Shown in pieces: positions 52,057-62,797 of a stretch of DNA of 64,000 nucleotides. The stretch is from Pandoraea norimbergensis. Lineage in GTDB: Bacteria > Pseudomonadota > Gammaproteobacteria > Burkholderiales > Burkholderiaceae. How positions within the stretch are numbered: position 1 is the first letter of the stretch; each line of letters begins with the position of its first letter. The translations under genes were made by a program, and so were the position numbers. The DNA is taken from assembly GCF_001465545.3 (NCBI RefSeq), contig NZ_CP013480.3, positions 5,456,001 to 5,520,000 of the forward strand, given 5' to 3'. The notes under the pieces were generated by a model, which was not told the DNA's origin, made no database searches, and worked only from the letters and a program-made list of their open reading frames with translations.

Positions 52057-52186
52057 GCAGATTTCCGGAAAAATTAGGGGTCAACGGCCGGGTTGCTTCG
52101 GTCGGGTGCCCGAGCCCCGCCAGCCGCCGCGCCGGTGATTATCTGTTTATAATCGAAGCAATTTTAAAGGATTCAAGGGTGGTTGT

Positions 52187-52924
52187 ATGCTTGACCGTGA
52201 AGGCTTTCGCCCGAACGTCGGCATCATCCTCTTAAACGCACGCAATGAAGTGTTCTGGGGCAAGCGGCTGGGCGAACACTCCTGGCAGTTCCCGCAAGGC
52301 GGCATCAAGTACGGCGAAACGCCCGAACAGGCCATGTTCCGAGAATTGCACGAAGAAACCGGGCTAAAGCCAGAACACGTCAAAATCATCGGTCGCACGC
52401 GCGACTGGCTGCGTTATGAGGTGCCGGACAAGTTCATCAAGCGCGAAGTGCGCGGACATTACCGGGGCCAGAAACAAATCTGGTTCCTGCTGCGCATGGT
52501 CGGTCGCGATTGCGATATCTGCCTGCGTGCGACCGATCATCCCGAGTTCGACGCCTGGCGCTGGAACGAATACTGGGTGCCGCTCGAGGCCGTGATCGAG
52601 TTCAAACGCGAAGTGTATCAACTCGCGCTCAACGAACTCTCGCGCTATCTGCGGCGCACGACTGCGCGTGCCCAGCACGAACGGCGGCGGTTTCCGCGCG
52701 CGGGTGCCCACATCGGCGAACTGCCGCCGGGCGCCACGAGCGGGTCGTACGGCGACGCGATCGACCCCGGCCCGGGCGAGCATCACTCGGGCGAATACAC
52801 CGACGATTGCGGCGGTGCTTCGGTGGCGGTGGACGATGCCGATGCTGCCGAGCACGCCGGTCATTCGGGCAATGCGGTTAGCCCGGTTAGCCCTGGAAAG
52901 GGTTCCGCAGGCGGGGGGCACTGA
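52187..52924 (+). CDS. rppH: RNA pyrophosphohydrolase RppH with an extended C-terminus
   Basis: RppH removes the 5' pyrophosphate from mRNAs to start decay. The Nudix box spans 38-60 ([23 protein letters not shown]), and [20 protein letters not shown] is the usual start; [28 protein letters not shown] closes the catalytic core. The core ends near residue 160, like E. coli RppH (176 aa). A further 85 residues are disordered, rich in Gly/Asp/Ala/His ([18 protein letters not shown]), a common but variable betaproteobacterial extension. A -10-like TATAAT at 52148-52153 lies 34 bases before the start. Confidence 0.95.
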   Translation: MLDREGFRPNVGIILLNARNEVFWGKRLGEHSWQFPQGGIKYGETPEQAMFRELHEETGLKPEHVKIIGRTRDWLRYEVPDKFIKREVRGHYRGQKQIWFLLRMVGRDCDICLRATDHPEFDAWRWNEYWVPLEAVIEFKREVYQLALNELSRYLRRTTARAQHERRRFPRAGAHIGELPPGATSGSYGDAIDPGPGEHHSGEYTDDCGGASVAVDDADAAEHAGHSGNAVSPVSPGKGSAGGGH

Positions 52925-53127
52925 ACCGGGCCGCGACCGCGCTGTCCATCATCCGTACGCGGGCTTCATGCCCGCGTCGTGCTGAATTCCCCGTGTTCGC
53001 CGCCGCCGCGTTTGTCTTCGCCGCGTTCGTCGTCGCATTTGTCGTCGCGTTCGTCATCGAACACCCAGAACATGTTGCGCGGCCCCGCCCGCGTTCGCTC
53101 ATCAGCCGTCTTACTGACCGTCACCTC

Positions 53128-53700
53128 ATGCGCCTGTCTTTCACCCGCCGCACTCCGCGCCTCGCCGTTCTGGCTCCTCTGGCCGCGCTGTCGCTGCTTG
53201 CCGCTTGCAGCAGCACGTCGCAGCCCGTTCAAGATCTCGACGAATACTTCGCCCAGCAAGAAGCCGCCAAGGGCAAATGGAAGGAATCCGACTTCACGAT
53301 GCCGACGACGGCCCCGCAGAACGCCGATCTCGCCACCTTCCCCACCCTGCCGAACTCCTCGCTGACCTACGCGATCGACACCAAGTCCGTGCAAGTGTCC
53401 GACGACGGCGTGGTGCGCTACGTGGCCGTCATCACCAGCAAGGAAGGCGCACGCAACGTGTCGTTCGAGGGCATGCACTGCTCGACGTTCGAGACGCGTC
53501 TGTACGCCACCGGCCGTCCCGACGGCACGTGGGTTGCCGCACGCAACAGCGAGTGGCGGCAGATTCGTCCGTACGGCTCGACGGCCTACCAGGGCATCCT
53601 GTACCGCGACTACCTGTGCCGCGAAAAGACGCCGCTGGGCAAGCCGAAGGAAATCGTGCAAAACCTGCGCTTCCCGGTGGGCAACCCCGACTACAAGTGA
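53128..53700 (+). CDS. CNP1-like family lipoprotein
   Basis: A 190-aa putative lipoprotein with signal MRLSFTRRTPRLAVLAPLAALSLLAACSS (lipobox LAAC, Cys27). The mature part has the CNP1-like pattern: LPNSSLTYAIDTKSVQVSDDGVVRYVAVITSKEGARNVSFEGMHCSTFETRLYATGR and GILYRDYLCREKTPLGKPKEIVQNLR, with two cysteines that could pair. Function unknown. The frame opens back to 52993 with a hydrophobic repeat-like stretch; ATG 53128 gives the signal peptide. Confidence 0.8.
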   Translation: MRLSFTRRTPRLAVLAPLAALSLLAACSSTSQPVQDLDEYFAQQEAAKGKWKESDFTMPTTAPQNADLATFPTLPNSSLTYAIDTKSVQVSDDGVVRYVAVITSKEGARNVSFEGMHCSTFETRLYATGRPDGTWVAARNSEWRQIRPYGSTAYQGILYRDYLCREKTPLGKPKEIVQNLRFPVGNPDYK

Positions 53701-53744
53701 TGGCATTGCGGGCGATGCTCGCCCGCACCGAAACTTCGATGCCA

Positions 53745-53785
53745 TAAAAAAAACGCCGGCCACGGTTATCGTGCCGGCGTTTTTG
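53745..53785. terminator. Bidirectional intrinsic terminator between the CNP1-like gene and proB
   Basis: AACGCCGG-C-CACG and CGTG-CCGGCGTT pair with one bulged C and runs of A and T on both sides. It serves converging genes. Confidence 0.8.
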
Positions 53786-53839
53786 TCTCTGCGTCTGTGT
53801 TGAGAATCGCGCCCCGGAAAACTCGGTAGCGCATCTCGT

Positions 53840-54973
53840 TCAGCGCAGAATCAGGTTATCGCGATGAATCAGTTCGGGTTCATTGGCGAAGCCCAGCACC
53901 TGCTCGATATCGCTACTCGGGTGGCGGCGAATGAGCCGGGCCTCCGAGGCGCTGTAGTTCGACAAGCCGCGCGCGACCTCGTGACCGGCTTCATCCAGAC
54001 ACGCAATAACCTCACCGCGCGCAAACGTGCCTTCCACGTCGATCACTCCGATCGGCAGCAGGCTCTTGCCCTCTTCGATCAGCTTCTTGCACGCGCCCGC
54101 ATCGATCACAACGCGCCCGCGCACCTGCAAATGGTCGGCCATCCACTGCTTGCGCGCCGTCAGTACGGCCGTGCGCGCCACCAGTTGCGTGCCGATCGCC
54201 TCGCCGCCCGCGAGCCGCACCAGTACGTCAGCCTCGCGGCCCGACGCGATCACCGTGTGCGCACCGCTCGTCGCGGCCCGCTTGGCCGCCAGAATCTTGG
54301 TCAGCATGCCGCCACGGCCGATACTCGAACCGGCACCGCCCGCCATCGCTTCGAGACGCTCGTCGCCCGCTTCCGCTTCGTGCACGAACTCGGCGTCCGG
54401 GTTCTTGCGCGGGTCGGCGGTATAGAGCCCCGACTGATCGGTGAGGATGACCAGCGCATCGCCGTCGATCAGGTTGGTCACGAGCGCGCCCAGCGTGTCG
54501 TTGTCGCCGAACTTGATTTCGTCGGTCACGACCGTGTCGTTCTCGTTGATGATCGGCACCACGCCCAGGCGCAGCAAGGTCAGCAGTGTGGTCCGGGCAT
54601 TCAGATAGCGCTCGCGGTCGGCCAGATCGGCGTGCGTGAGCAGAATCTGCGCGGTGCGCACGCCGTGCTCGGCGAAACGGGTCTCGTAGACCTGCGCGAG
54701 CCCCATCTGCCCCACGGCGGCCGCCGCCTGAAGCTCGTCGATGGCTTTCGGACGACGTGTCCAGCCCAGACGCTGCATGCCTTCGGCAATGGCGCCCGAA
54801 CTCACGAGCACCACCTGCTTTGGCGCACGCCCGTCACCACCGTGCCGCAGGGCGGCAATCTGCTGCGCCCAACGCGCAATCGCAACATCGTCCAACCCGC
54901 GACCATCGTTGGTCACAAGGCTGGAACCCACTTTCACCACGAGCCGCCTGGCATCGGCAATGACCGAACGCAT
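53840..54973 (-). CDS. proB: Glutamate 5-kinase
   Basis: ProB phosphorylates glutamate in the first step of proline synthesis. The 377-aa protein has the amino acid kinase domain from [56 protein letters not shown], the [29 protein letters not shown] loop, and a C-terminal PUA domain ([22 protein letters not shown]). ATG 54973 is chosen. It follows obgE on the same strand at about 215 bases; rplU-rpmA-obgE-proB is a conserved betaproteobacterial order. Confidence 0.97.
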   Translation of the reverse strand: MRSVIADARRLVVKVGSSLVTNDGRGLDDVAIARWAQQIAALRHGGDGRAPKQVVLVSSGAIAEGMQRLGWTRRPKAIDELQAAAAVGQMGLAQVYETRFAEHGVRTAQILLTHADLADRERYLNARTTLLTLLRLGVVPIINENDTVVTDEIKFGDNDTLGALVTNLIDGDALVILTDQSGLYTADPRKNPDAEFVHEAEAGDERLEAMAGGAGSSIGRGGMLTKILAAKRAATSGAHTVIASGREADVLVRLAGGEAIGTQLVARTAVLTARKQWMADHLQVRGRVVIDAGACKKLIEEGKSLLPIGVIDVEGTFARGEVIACLDEAGHEVARGLSNYSASEARLIRRHPSSDIEQVLGFANEPELIHRDNLILR

Positions 54974-55187
54974 GGGACTGGTTTCTCCTGCGGATGTATT
55001 GGGGAAGGCTGGTTCGCTGGCACCGTCGGACGACTGCGGCGGAGGCGCTGAACGCGATAATCGCAATAACCGCAATAAACGCGTTGATACGCCCCGTCAG
55101 ATCTGCACCGCTCACGGCCAGCGTGGCCGGACCACCGGCGGCAGCGTCATTGCGACGACACCGCCCGTGTCTTGAGTGATGTGGAGT

Positions 55188-56483
<1,296 letters not shown>

Positions 56484-56744
56484 TTACGCTGCCGGCACCA
56501 CGCTAACCACTTGCTTCTTCGCTGCGCCCTTGATGGCGAATTGCACGTGGCCATCGGCCAGTGCAAACAGCGTGTGGTCCTTACCAATACCGACGTTTTC
56601 GCCGGCATGCATACGAGTACCGCGTTGGCGAACGATGATGCCGCCAGCCAGGATTGCCTGACCGCCGTACACCTTCACGCCGAGGCGCTTCGACTCGGAA
56701 TCGCGGCCGTTACGGGACGATCCGCCTGCTTTTTTGTGTGCCAT
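56484..56744 (-). CDS. rpmA: 50S ribosomal protein L27
   Basis: L27 lies near the peptidyl transferase centre. The 86-aa protein begins [24 protein letters not shown], the universal L27 start, and has the [21 protein letters not shown] middle. It lies 28 bases after rplU. Confidence 0.98.
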   Translation of the reverse strand: MAHKKAGGSSRNGRDSESKRLGVKVYGGQAILAGGIIVRQRGTRMHAGENVGIGKDHTLFALADGHVQFAIKGAAKKQVVSVVPAA

Positions 56745-56772
56745 GACTTAACTCCTTACCTAGCTCTATCGA

Positions 56773-57084
56773 TTAGCCGTTGATGCTGTCGATACGCAGC
56801 TCGGTGTAGTTTTGGCGATGGCCTTGACGCTTTTGGTAGTGCTTGCGACGGCGCATCTTGAAAATCTTCACCTTGGGGTGACGACCCTGGGCGATAACGG
56901 TAGCCTTGACGGAAGCCCCACTAACCAGCGGTGCACCGAACTTAATCGATTCACCCTCGCCGACGGCGAGAATCTGGTCGATGGTGATTTCAGCGCCAAT
57001 GTCAGCCGGTATCTGTTCTACTTTAAGTTTTTCGCCAGCAGCAACCTTATATTGCTTGCCGCCGGTTTTTATGACCGCGTACAT
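56773..57084 (-). CDS. rplU: 50S ribosomal protein L21
   Basis: L21 is a 103-aa ribosomal protein binding 23S rRNA near L20. It begins [24 protein letters not shown] and ends [22 protein letters not shown], typical for the family. The operon rplU-rpmA-(obgE-proB) has the strong promoter listed at 57270-57298. Confidence 0.98.
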   Translation of the reverse strand: MYAVIKTGGKQYKVAAGEKLKVEQIPADIGAEITIDQILAVGEGESIKFGAPLVSGASVKATVIAQGRHPKVKIFKMRRRKHYQKRQGHRQNYTELRIDSING

Positions 57085-57269
57085 TGTTGAACCTCACTCA
57101 TAAACAAGAGATATTTTTCTTTCCGTGCAGGCCGAGGGTCCCGATCCCCAAAAGGACAACTTATAGGGACACTTTGGACGCTGCTTACCGGCCCAACACC
57201 ACCCGCGCAGCCCGTCATACTGAAGTATTTTCGGACTTGTCGCGAAGAATGCGCGCACGAAAACCGGGG

Positions 57270-57298
57270 ATTATACAGACTTTATCCTTTTGAGTCAA
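57270..57298 (-). promoter_or_regulatory. Strong sigma-70 promoter of the rplU-rpmA operon
   Basis: Read leftward: -35 TTGACT (57293-57298), 17-base spacer, -10 TATAAT (57270-57275). A perfect -10 and a five-of-six -35 at optimal spacing make this the clearest promoter in the window. It lies about 190 bases upstream of rplU, in the 313-base gap shared with ispB. Confidence 0.85.
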
Positions 57299-57397
57299 AG
57301 ACTTCCGTGAAGCCAGTCATTCCGCGGGGCTGGTGCCCGAAAGTGGCCCTGCGCACTATATAATTTGGGGCGAATTTTTCCTCACCCGAGCCTTGTC

Positions 57398-58378
57398 TTG
57401 ACTGCTTCGACTTCTCCCCAGAACGTACTGGCCGCCATCGCCGACGACATGCGTGCCGTCGACCAGCTTATCCGCCACCGGCTGGCCTCCGAGGTGGTCC
57501 TGATCAATCAGATCTCGGAGTACATCATCAATTCGGGCGGCAAACGCCTGCGTCCGGCCTTGTTGCTGCTCGTCGCGAATGCGCTTGGCGTCACCTCGCC
57601 GGCTCGTTTCGAACTGGCCGCCGTCATCGAGTTCATCCACACCTCGACGCTGCTGCACGACGATGTGGTCGATGAATCCGACCTGCGTCGCGGCCGCCAG
57701 ACGGCCAATGCCCTGTTCGGCAATGCGGCGTCGGTGCTCGTCGGCGACTTCCTGTACTCCCGCTCGTTCGAGATGATGGTGAGCGTGGACAACATGCGCG
57801 TCATGCAGATTCTCGCGCGCGCCACGAACGTCATTGCGGAAGGCGAAGTCCTTCAGCTGCTGAACATGCACGACCCGGACGTCGACGAAGCGCGCTATCT
57901 CCAGGTCATCAAGTACAAGACGGCAACCCTCTTCGAAGCGGCCACGCAACTCGCCGCCGTGTTGGCGAATGCCGATGCCCAGACGGAAGCCGCAGTACTG
58001 GAATATGGCGGCCGCCTCGGCACCGCATTCCAATTGATGGATGATTGGCTCGATTACGCGGGCGACACCGACGCGATGGGCAAGAACGCCGGCGACGATC
58101 TGCGCGAGGGCAAACCGACGCTGCCGCTGATTCATGTGCTGCAACACGGCACCGAAGCCGAGCGCGCGCTCGTGCGGGAGGCCATCGAAAATGGCGGCAC
58201 CGACAAGTTCGAACCGATCCTCGCCGCGATCACGCGCACGGGGGCGCTCGACTACACGCTGGCACGTGCGCAAGAAGAAGCCGATGCCGCCGCACAAATT
58301 ATTTCTACACTCCCCTCTTCACAATACAAAAATAGCCTGCTAGAATTGTGTTCTTACTCGATAACGCGACGCACTTAA
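57398..58378 (+). CDS. ispB: Polyprenyl (octaprenyl) diphosphate synthase
   Basis: IspB makes the isoprenoid tail of ubiquinone from isopentenyl and farnesyl diphosphate. The 326-aa protein has NSGGKRLRPALLLLVANALGV, the first aspartate-rich motif LHDDVVDESDLRRG (D88, D89, D92), and the second QLMDDWLDYAGD. The start is inferred: TTG 57398 (TASTSPQNVLAAIADDMRAVD) gives the usual length; an earlier TTG at 57365 is possible. TATAAT at 57359-57364 is a plausible -10 about 34 bases before this start. Chain length cannot be told from sequence. Confidence 0.93.
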   Translation: MTASTSPQNVLAAIADDMRAVDQLIRHRLASEVVLINQISEYIINSGGKRLRPALLLLVANALGVTSPARFELAAVIEFIHTSTLLHDDVVDESDLRRGRQTANALFGNAASVLVGDFLYSRSFEMMVSVDNMRVMQILARATNVIAEGEVLQLLNMHDPDVDEARYLQVIKYKTATLFEAATQLAAVLANADAQTEAAVLEYGGRLGTAFQLMDDWLDYAGDTDAMGKNAGDDLREGKPTLPLIHVLQHGTEAERALVREAIENGGTDKFEPILAAITRTGALDYTLARAQEEADAAAQIISTLPSSQYKNSLLELCSYSITRRT

Positions 58379-58402
58379 CAAGCGGAGCGACAAAATCGAA
58401 AG

Positions 58403-58479
58403 CGGGGTGTAGCTTAGCCTGGTAGAGCGCTACGTTCGGGACGTAGAGGCCGGAGGTTCGAATCCTCTCACCCCGACCA
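58403..58479 (+). tRNA. tRNA-Pro (anticodon CGG)
   Basis: A complete 77-base cloverleaf: acceptor CGGGGTG/CACCCCG, D-arm with AGCTTAGCCTGGTAGAGC, anticodon arm CTACG-TTCGGGA-CGTAG with anticodon CGG, T-arm GGAGGTTCGAATCCTC and encoded CCA. It reads the common CCG codon. Confidence 0.98.
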
Positions 58480-58507
58480 AGATTCACTTTGCTCTCATGC
58501 AAAGCAA

Positions 58508-58540
58508 AAAAACCGCCGGATTCGTCCGGCGGTTTTTTTA
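58508..58540 (+). terminator. Intrinsic terminator after tRNA-Pro
   Basis: AAACCGCCGGA and TCCGGCGGTTT pair around a TTCG tetraloop, followed by a T-run. Confidence 0.9.
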
Positions 58541-58693
58541 TTTCTGCGTCATCCCCGTCCCGCGCAAATGCCTTGCACTCCGTTGCATTCGCGGCCTTCG
58601 CGGACAACCGCGCCACGCTGGCGGAACGACGGGTCCCCTCTGCTATAGTGGCAACTCATTGCCACCCCCCGCGCCACTGGTGCACACATACGC

Positions 58694-59986
58694 TTGGAAG
58701 CCTTGCCCTTATGGGCGCAAATTTGCGCCGTCGCCCTGCTGATCGTCTGCTCGGGCTTCTTCTCCATCTCAGAGACAAGCATGATGGCGCTCAACCGCCA
58801 TCGCCTGAAACATCTCGTGCGCCTCAACGTCCGAGGCGCGAAAGACACTCAGGGCCTGCTCTCCCGCACCGAAGACCTGCTGTCGACGATTCTCGTCGGC
58901 AATAACGTCATCAACACCGTAGTCCCGGTACTCACCACATCCATTGCCGTGCGTTACTTCGGCAACGATGCGGTCACCTTGACCGTTGCCACAGCGCTGA
59001 TTGCGTTGCTCATCATCGTGTTCGCCGAGATTGGTCCGAAAATCGTCGGCGCGACTTACCCCGAGCGCATTGCACTGCCCACCAGCGCGCTGCTCAAACC
59101 CATCGTCACCCTCGCGACACCACTCGTCTGGGTACTCAACGGTTTTGTGCGCGGCATTCTCGGCGTGCTCGGCATCAATACGCGCCGCGACGCCAGCGAA
59201 ACACGCCTCACCACCGAAGAACTGCGCACCATCGTGCTCGAGGCCGGCAACTACATGCCGACCAAGCCGCGCAGTGTGTTGCTCAACCTGCTCGATCTGG
59301 AAAACATCGCGGTGGACGACGTGATGGTGCCGCGCGCGCGCATCGAAGCGCTCGATATTTCAGCACCGCTCGAAACAATCCTCTCGCAGCTCGAGACCTG
59401 CTATCACAACAAGCTGCCGGTGTACGACGGCGATATCGATCGCATCGTCGGTATCCTGCCCGTGCGCCGCACGCTCTCCGCGCTGCGCCACCCGGACGAC
59501 CTCACGGTCGACACCTTGCGCGCGCTGCTCGTCGAGCCCTACTTCATTCCGAGCGATACGCCTGCGCTGCGCCAGTTGCAGTACTTCCAGGAAAACCATC
59601 GGCGCGTAGGTCTCGTCGTCAACGAATACGGCGAAGTCGAAGGGCTTGTGACGACCGAAGACATCATCGAGGAACTGATCGGTGAGTTCACCACGAGCAC
59701 CCATGGCTCGGGCGGCAGCCGCTCGGGCTGGAGCAAAGATGCCGATTGCCTGGTCAGTGGCGGCGTCGGGCTTCGCGACCTGAATCGCCGGCTGGGCCTG
59801 CATCTCCCCACGGACGGCCCCAAGACACTCAACGGCCTGATCCTCGAAGTGCTGCGCGAGATTCCGGAAGCGTCGGTAAGTATGGAGATCAGCGGCGTGC
59901 GCATGGAGATCGTGCAGATCGACAATCAGGCGATCAAGACCGTGCGATTGTTCAAGCCGGCGGACCACCATCAATCCGCCCACTGA
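58694..59986 (+). CDS. CNNM/DUF21 and CBS-domain membrane protein (HlyC/CorC family)
   Basis: The 430-aa protein has an N-terminal DUF21/CNNM membrane domain with about four helices (from QICAVALLIVCSGFFSISETSMMALN), two CBS domains in about 200-330 (DVMVPRARIEALDIS, then VGLVVNEYGEVEGLVTTEDIIEELIGEF), and a C-terminal CorC/HlyC domain (CLVSGGVGLRDLNRRLGLHL). Family members are linked to Mg2+/Co2+ transport or export. The start is TTG 58694 (LEALPLWAQ), with no better codon in frame. Confidence 0.88.
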   Translation: MEALPLWAQICAVALLIVCSGFFSISETSMMALNRHRLKHLVRLNVRGAKDTQGLLSRTEDLLSTILVGNNVINTVVPVLTTSIAVRYFGNDAVTLTVATALIALLIIVFAEIGPKIVGATYPERIALPTSALLKPIVTLATPLVWVLNGFVRGILGVLGINTRRDASETRLTTEELRTIVLEAGNYMPTKPRSVLLNLLDLENIAVDDVMVPRARIEALDISAPLETILSQLETCYHNKLPVYDGDIDRIVGILPVRRTLSALRHPDDLTVDTLRALLVEPYFIPSDTPALRQLQYFQENHRRVGLVVNEYGEVEGLVTTEDIIEELIGEFTTSTHGSGGSRSGWSKDADCLVSGGVGLRDLNRRLGLHLPTDGPKTLNGLILEVLREIPEASVSMEISGVRMEIVQIDNQAIKTVRLFKPADHHQSAH

Positions 59987-60144
59987 CGACGGCCGCGCAG
60001 GTGACGCAAACGAGCAGGTTTAGCAGGTTGACATCTGCTCGCGCACTGCACGTAACATCACCCCATTTTTCGGGCAATTCCGATTGAGATCTCCCTGGGT
60101 TTTGACGAGACTGAAGCTTCAAGTCGCTCTCGTCACTCCCTGTC

Positions 60145-61497
60145 ATGTCATCGCCAATCGTCTCGACGCCATCTCGTCACACGCCCGTTGAATCGCGCAG
60201 TGTCGAAGCGCCGGTTGCTGCGTCATTTTCCTCTTCCGCACTCGAAGCCAACTCGCCCCTCCAGTATCTGGAACAGATGCTCGGCGAAGCGGTGCGCGCC
60301 GGCGCTTCCGATATTCACTTCGAGCCGATGGCGCGACGGTTTCGCATCCGCTTGCGTGTGGATGGCGAACTGCACGAGCACGCCGAAGTGCCAGTCGCGT
60401 GGCGCGACATGCTGGTTGCCCGATTGAAGGTGCTGGCCCATCTGGATATCTCGGAAAAGCGTCTGCCGCAGGATGGCCGGATGTTGTGGCGTGAGGCGGG
60501 CGAACCTGTCGAGTGCCGCGTCAGCACGCTGCCCACGCTCTACGGTGAGAAGTTGGTGGTGCGGCTGCTCGATGGCGCCAAGGTCCCGCTCTCGCTCGAA
60601 TCGCTCGGTTATACGCCCATGCAATACCAGGCGCTCGCGCGGGCCATTGGGCGCCCGCACGGCATGATTCTGCTCACGGGGCCGACGGGGAGCGGCAAGA
60701 CGGTATCGCTCTACAGTTGTCTGCGACGGCTCAACGACACCACCCGCAATATCGTGACGATCGAAGACCCGGTCGAAATTCGGCTGCCGGGCGTCACGCA
60801 GGTCAATCTCAACGAGCGAGCCGGTCTCGACTTCTCGACCGCCTTGCGCGCCTTCCTTCGACAAGATCCCGATGTGCTTGTCATCGGAGAAATCCGCGAC
60901 GCACAGACCGCCTCGATTGCCGTGCAGGCCGCACAAACGGGGCATCTGGTCTTCGCCACGGTGCACGCTAACGATGCATCGAGCACCGTAGCCCGATTAT
61001 TGGATCTCGGCGTCGCCCCGTTCAATCTTTCGTCGGCACTCCTGCTAGTCAGCGCACAACGCCTCGTCAGGCGCCGTTGTCCGGCGGGGTGTGATGTTGC
61101 GACTCCCCGCGGCGATTCATCGGCTAACGCTACGTCGGTTGATCGCCGCATCGGCCGAAGTGATTTCGCCGGGAGCGCCGACGCATCGAAGGAGACGCCG
61201 TCGGGCTCGCGCGAGATTGCCGAGCATGGAGCGTGTGGAGAGGACCGCGACGAACCGCAGCGCCGCCACACCTGCATGCGCTGTCACGGCACTGGATTTG
61301 CGGGCCGCATTGGGGTGTTTCAGGTGATGCCGATCAGCGCGACGCAAGCGGTCAACATCGCGCAATCGCGCAGCCCTCACGAACTGGCAGCACAGGCGGC
61401 GAGCGAAGGCGTGATGACATTACGCGAAGCCGGTTTGTGGCACGCCGCCGTGGGCACGATCTGTCAGGAGGATGTCGATGCAACAACACCTGCCTGA
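60145..61497 (+). CDS. pilB: Type IV pilus assembly/type II secretion ATPase, short PilB form
   Basis: PilB-type ATPases power pilus extension at the inner membrane. The 450-aa product has ASDIHFEPMARRFRIRLRVDG, Walker A GPTGSGKTVSLY (179-190), Walker B/Asp box VLVIGEIRDAQT and His box ATVHANDASST. It lacks the N-terminal MshEN-like domain of about 150 residues seen in full-length PilB. The zinc module is C312-P-A-G-C316 then C377-M-R-C380-HGTGFAGRIGVFQ, so the first pair is CxxxC, not the usual CxxC, with a 60-residue low-complexity linker in between. It overlaps pilC. Confidence 0.9.
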   Translation: MSSPIVSTPSRHTPVESRSVEAPVAASFSSSALEANSPLQYLEQMLGEAVRAGASDIHFEPMARRFRIRLRVDGELHEHAEVPVAWRDMLVARLKVLAHLDISEKRLPQDGRMLWREAGEPVECRVSTLPTLYGEKLVVRLLDGAKVPLSLESLGYTPMQYQALARAIGRPHGMILLTGPTGSGKTVSLYSCLRRLNDTTRNIVTIEDPVEIRLPGVTQVNLNERAGLDFSTALRAFLRQDPDVLVIGEIRDAQTASIAVQAAQTGHLVFATVHANDASSTVARLLDLGVAPFNLSSALLLVSAQRLVRRRCPAGCDVATPRGDSSANATSVDRRIGRSDFAGSADASKETPSGSREIAEHGACGEDRDEPQRRHTCMRCHGTGFAGRIGVFQVMPISATQAVNIAQSRSPHELAAQAASEGVMTLREAGLWHAAVGTICQEDVDATTPA

Positions 61498-62797
61498 CGT
61501 GGGGCGAGACGAGGTGCGAGACGACGTTCGTCGCTCCGATCGCGCCCCTCTCGCCAATGGCGCGAATAAGACCCGACACGCGCCCATCGCCCAACCCCGT
61601 CGCTGGCACTGGCAGGGGCACGACGCCGATGGCCGTGCCCGGCAAGGTGAACTGATCGCGACTGGCGAAGCGATCGCACGTCTCGAACTGCGTCGACAAC
61701 ATGTGCGCGTAACGCATCTGAGCGCCGGGCGCCGCCACACCGCCACCATTCGCGTGAAAGCCATCGATGCCGCCAACCTTATGCGGCGCCTCGCCACACT
61801 GCTGGCAGCCGGTGTGCCATTGAGCGCCGCGCTCGACATTCTCGCGCGTGGTGCGCACGCCCGTGGTCTCAAGCGTCTCGCACGCGAAATCGGGCACGAC
61901 GTCAGGCAAGGCTTTCCGCTGGCACAGGCGATGGCGCGGGCGACGCATCATTTCAACGCCGTCGATTGTCAGCTGGTCGCCGCCGGCGAGTTGGGCGCAC
62001 AACTGGCGCCGACGCTCGCACGGCTCAGCGCCCAGCGCGATCACACGCGCGCACTCCGCGAAAAACTCCAGCGGGCGCTCTCCTATCCACTGACCGTGCT
62101 GGGCGTAGCCATCGCTATCGTGATCGCACTGCTTCGCTGGGTCATCCCCGAGTTCGAACGACTCTTCGCCAACGCTGCCGGCGGTGGCGTACCGTTGCCA
62201 CCACTCACCCGGTGGCTTATCGACGTGTCCCGCGCGGCGCTCGACGACGGGCCGTGGCTGCTTGCCGCCGCCAGCGCCGCAGGCGTTGCCATCAGCGTGA
62301 CGCTCAGGCGCAGTTCACGCGCGCGACGATGGCGTGATCGCCTGATTCTGCACCTGCCCGGCATCGGGCAGATTCTGCGCATGACAAGCACCGCGCGCTG
62401 GGCCCGCACGCTCGGCACACTGCTAGACGCGGGCATTGCGCTGCCCGACGCAATGGACGCCGCGGCCAACGCCTGTGGCAACCTCCTCATCCGACAGTCA
62501 GCGCATGTCGTGCACGTGTCGGTCGCCCGCGGTGCACGGCTGGCCACGGCACTTGAGGCCGATACGCACTGGCCGCTGGTCATCGCGCAACTCGCCGTCG
62601 TGGGGGAGGAATCGGGTACACTCGGGCGCATGCTCAACCAGGCGGCCGATCTGCTGGACGAAGAAGCCGCACATACGCTGGTGAGCGCCTGCGCGACGCT
62701 AGAACCCATGATGATTACGTTGCTCGGACTGCTGATCGGAGGCATGGTGCTCGCCATGTATCTGCCGATGTTCCAACTCGGATACGGTGTCGCATGA
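61478..62797 (+). CDS. pilC: Type IV pilus inner-membrane platform protein PilC (GspF family)
   Basis: PilC/GspF forms the inner-membrane platform that couples the ATPase to pilin assembly. The 439-aa protein has two T2SSF domains; the first includes RLATLLAAGVPLSAALDILAR and LVAAGELGAQLAPTLARL, the second WARTLGTLLDAGIALPDAMDAAA and QLAVVGEESGTLGRMLNQAADLL. Helices lie near 200 and 255 and at the C-terminus ([29 protein letters not shown]). I chose ATG 61478, 7 bases after AGGAG; ATG 61472 is too close. The start lies inside the 3' end of pilB. Confidence 0.92.
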   Translation: MQQHLPDVGRDEVRDDVRRSDRAPLANGANKTRHAPIAQPRRWHWQGHDADGRARQGELIATGEAIARLELRRQHVRVTHLSAGRRHTATIRVKAIDAANLMRRLATLLAAGVPLSAALDILARGAHARGLKRLAREIGHDVRQGFPLAQAMARATHHFNAVDCQLVAAGELGAQLAPTLARLSAQRDHTRALREKLQRALSYPLTVLGVAIAIVIALLRWVIPEFERLFANAAGGGVPLPPLTRWLIDVSRAALDDGPWLLAAASAAGVAISVTLRRSSRARRWRDRLILHLPGIGQILRMTSTARWARTLGTLLDAGIALPDAMDAAANACGNLLIRQSAHVVHVSVARGARLATALEADTHWPLVIAQLAVVGEESGTLGRMLNQAADLLDEEAAHTLVSACATLEPMMITLLGLLIGGMVLAMYLPMFQLGYGVA

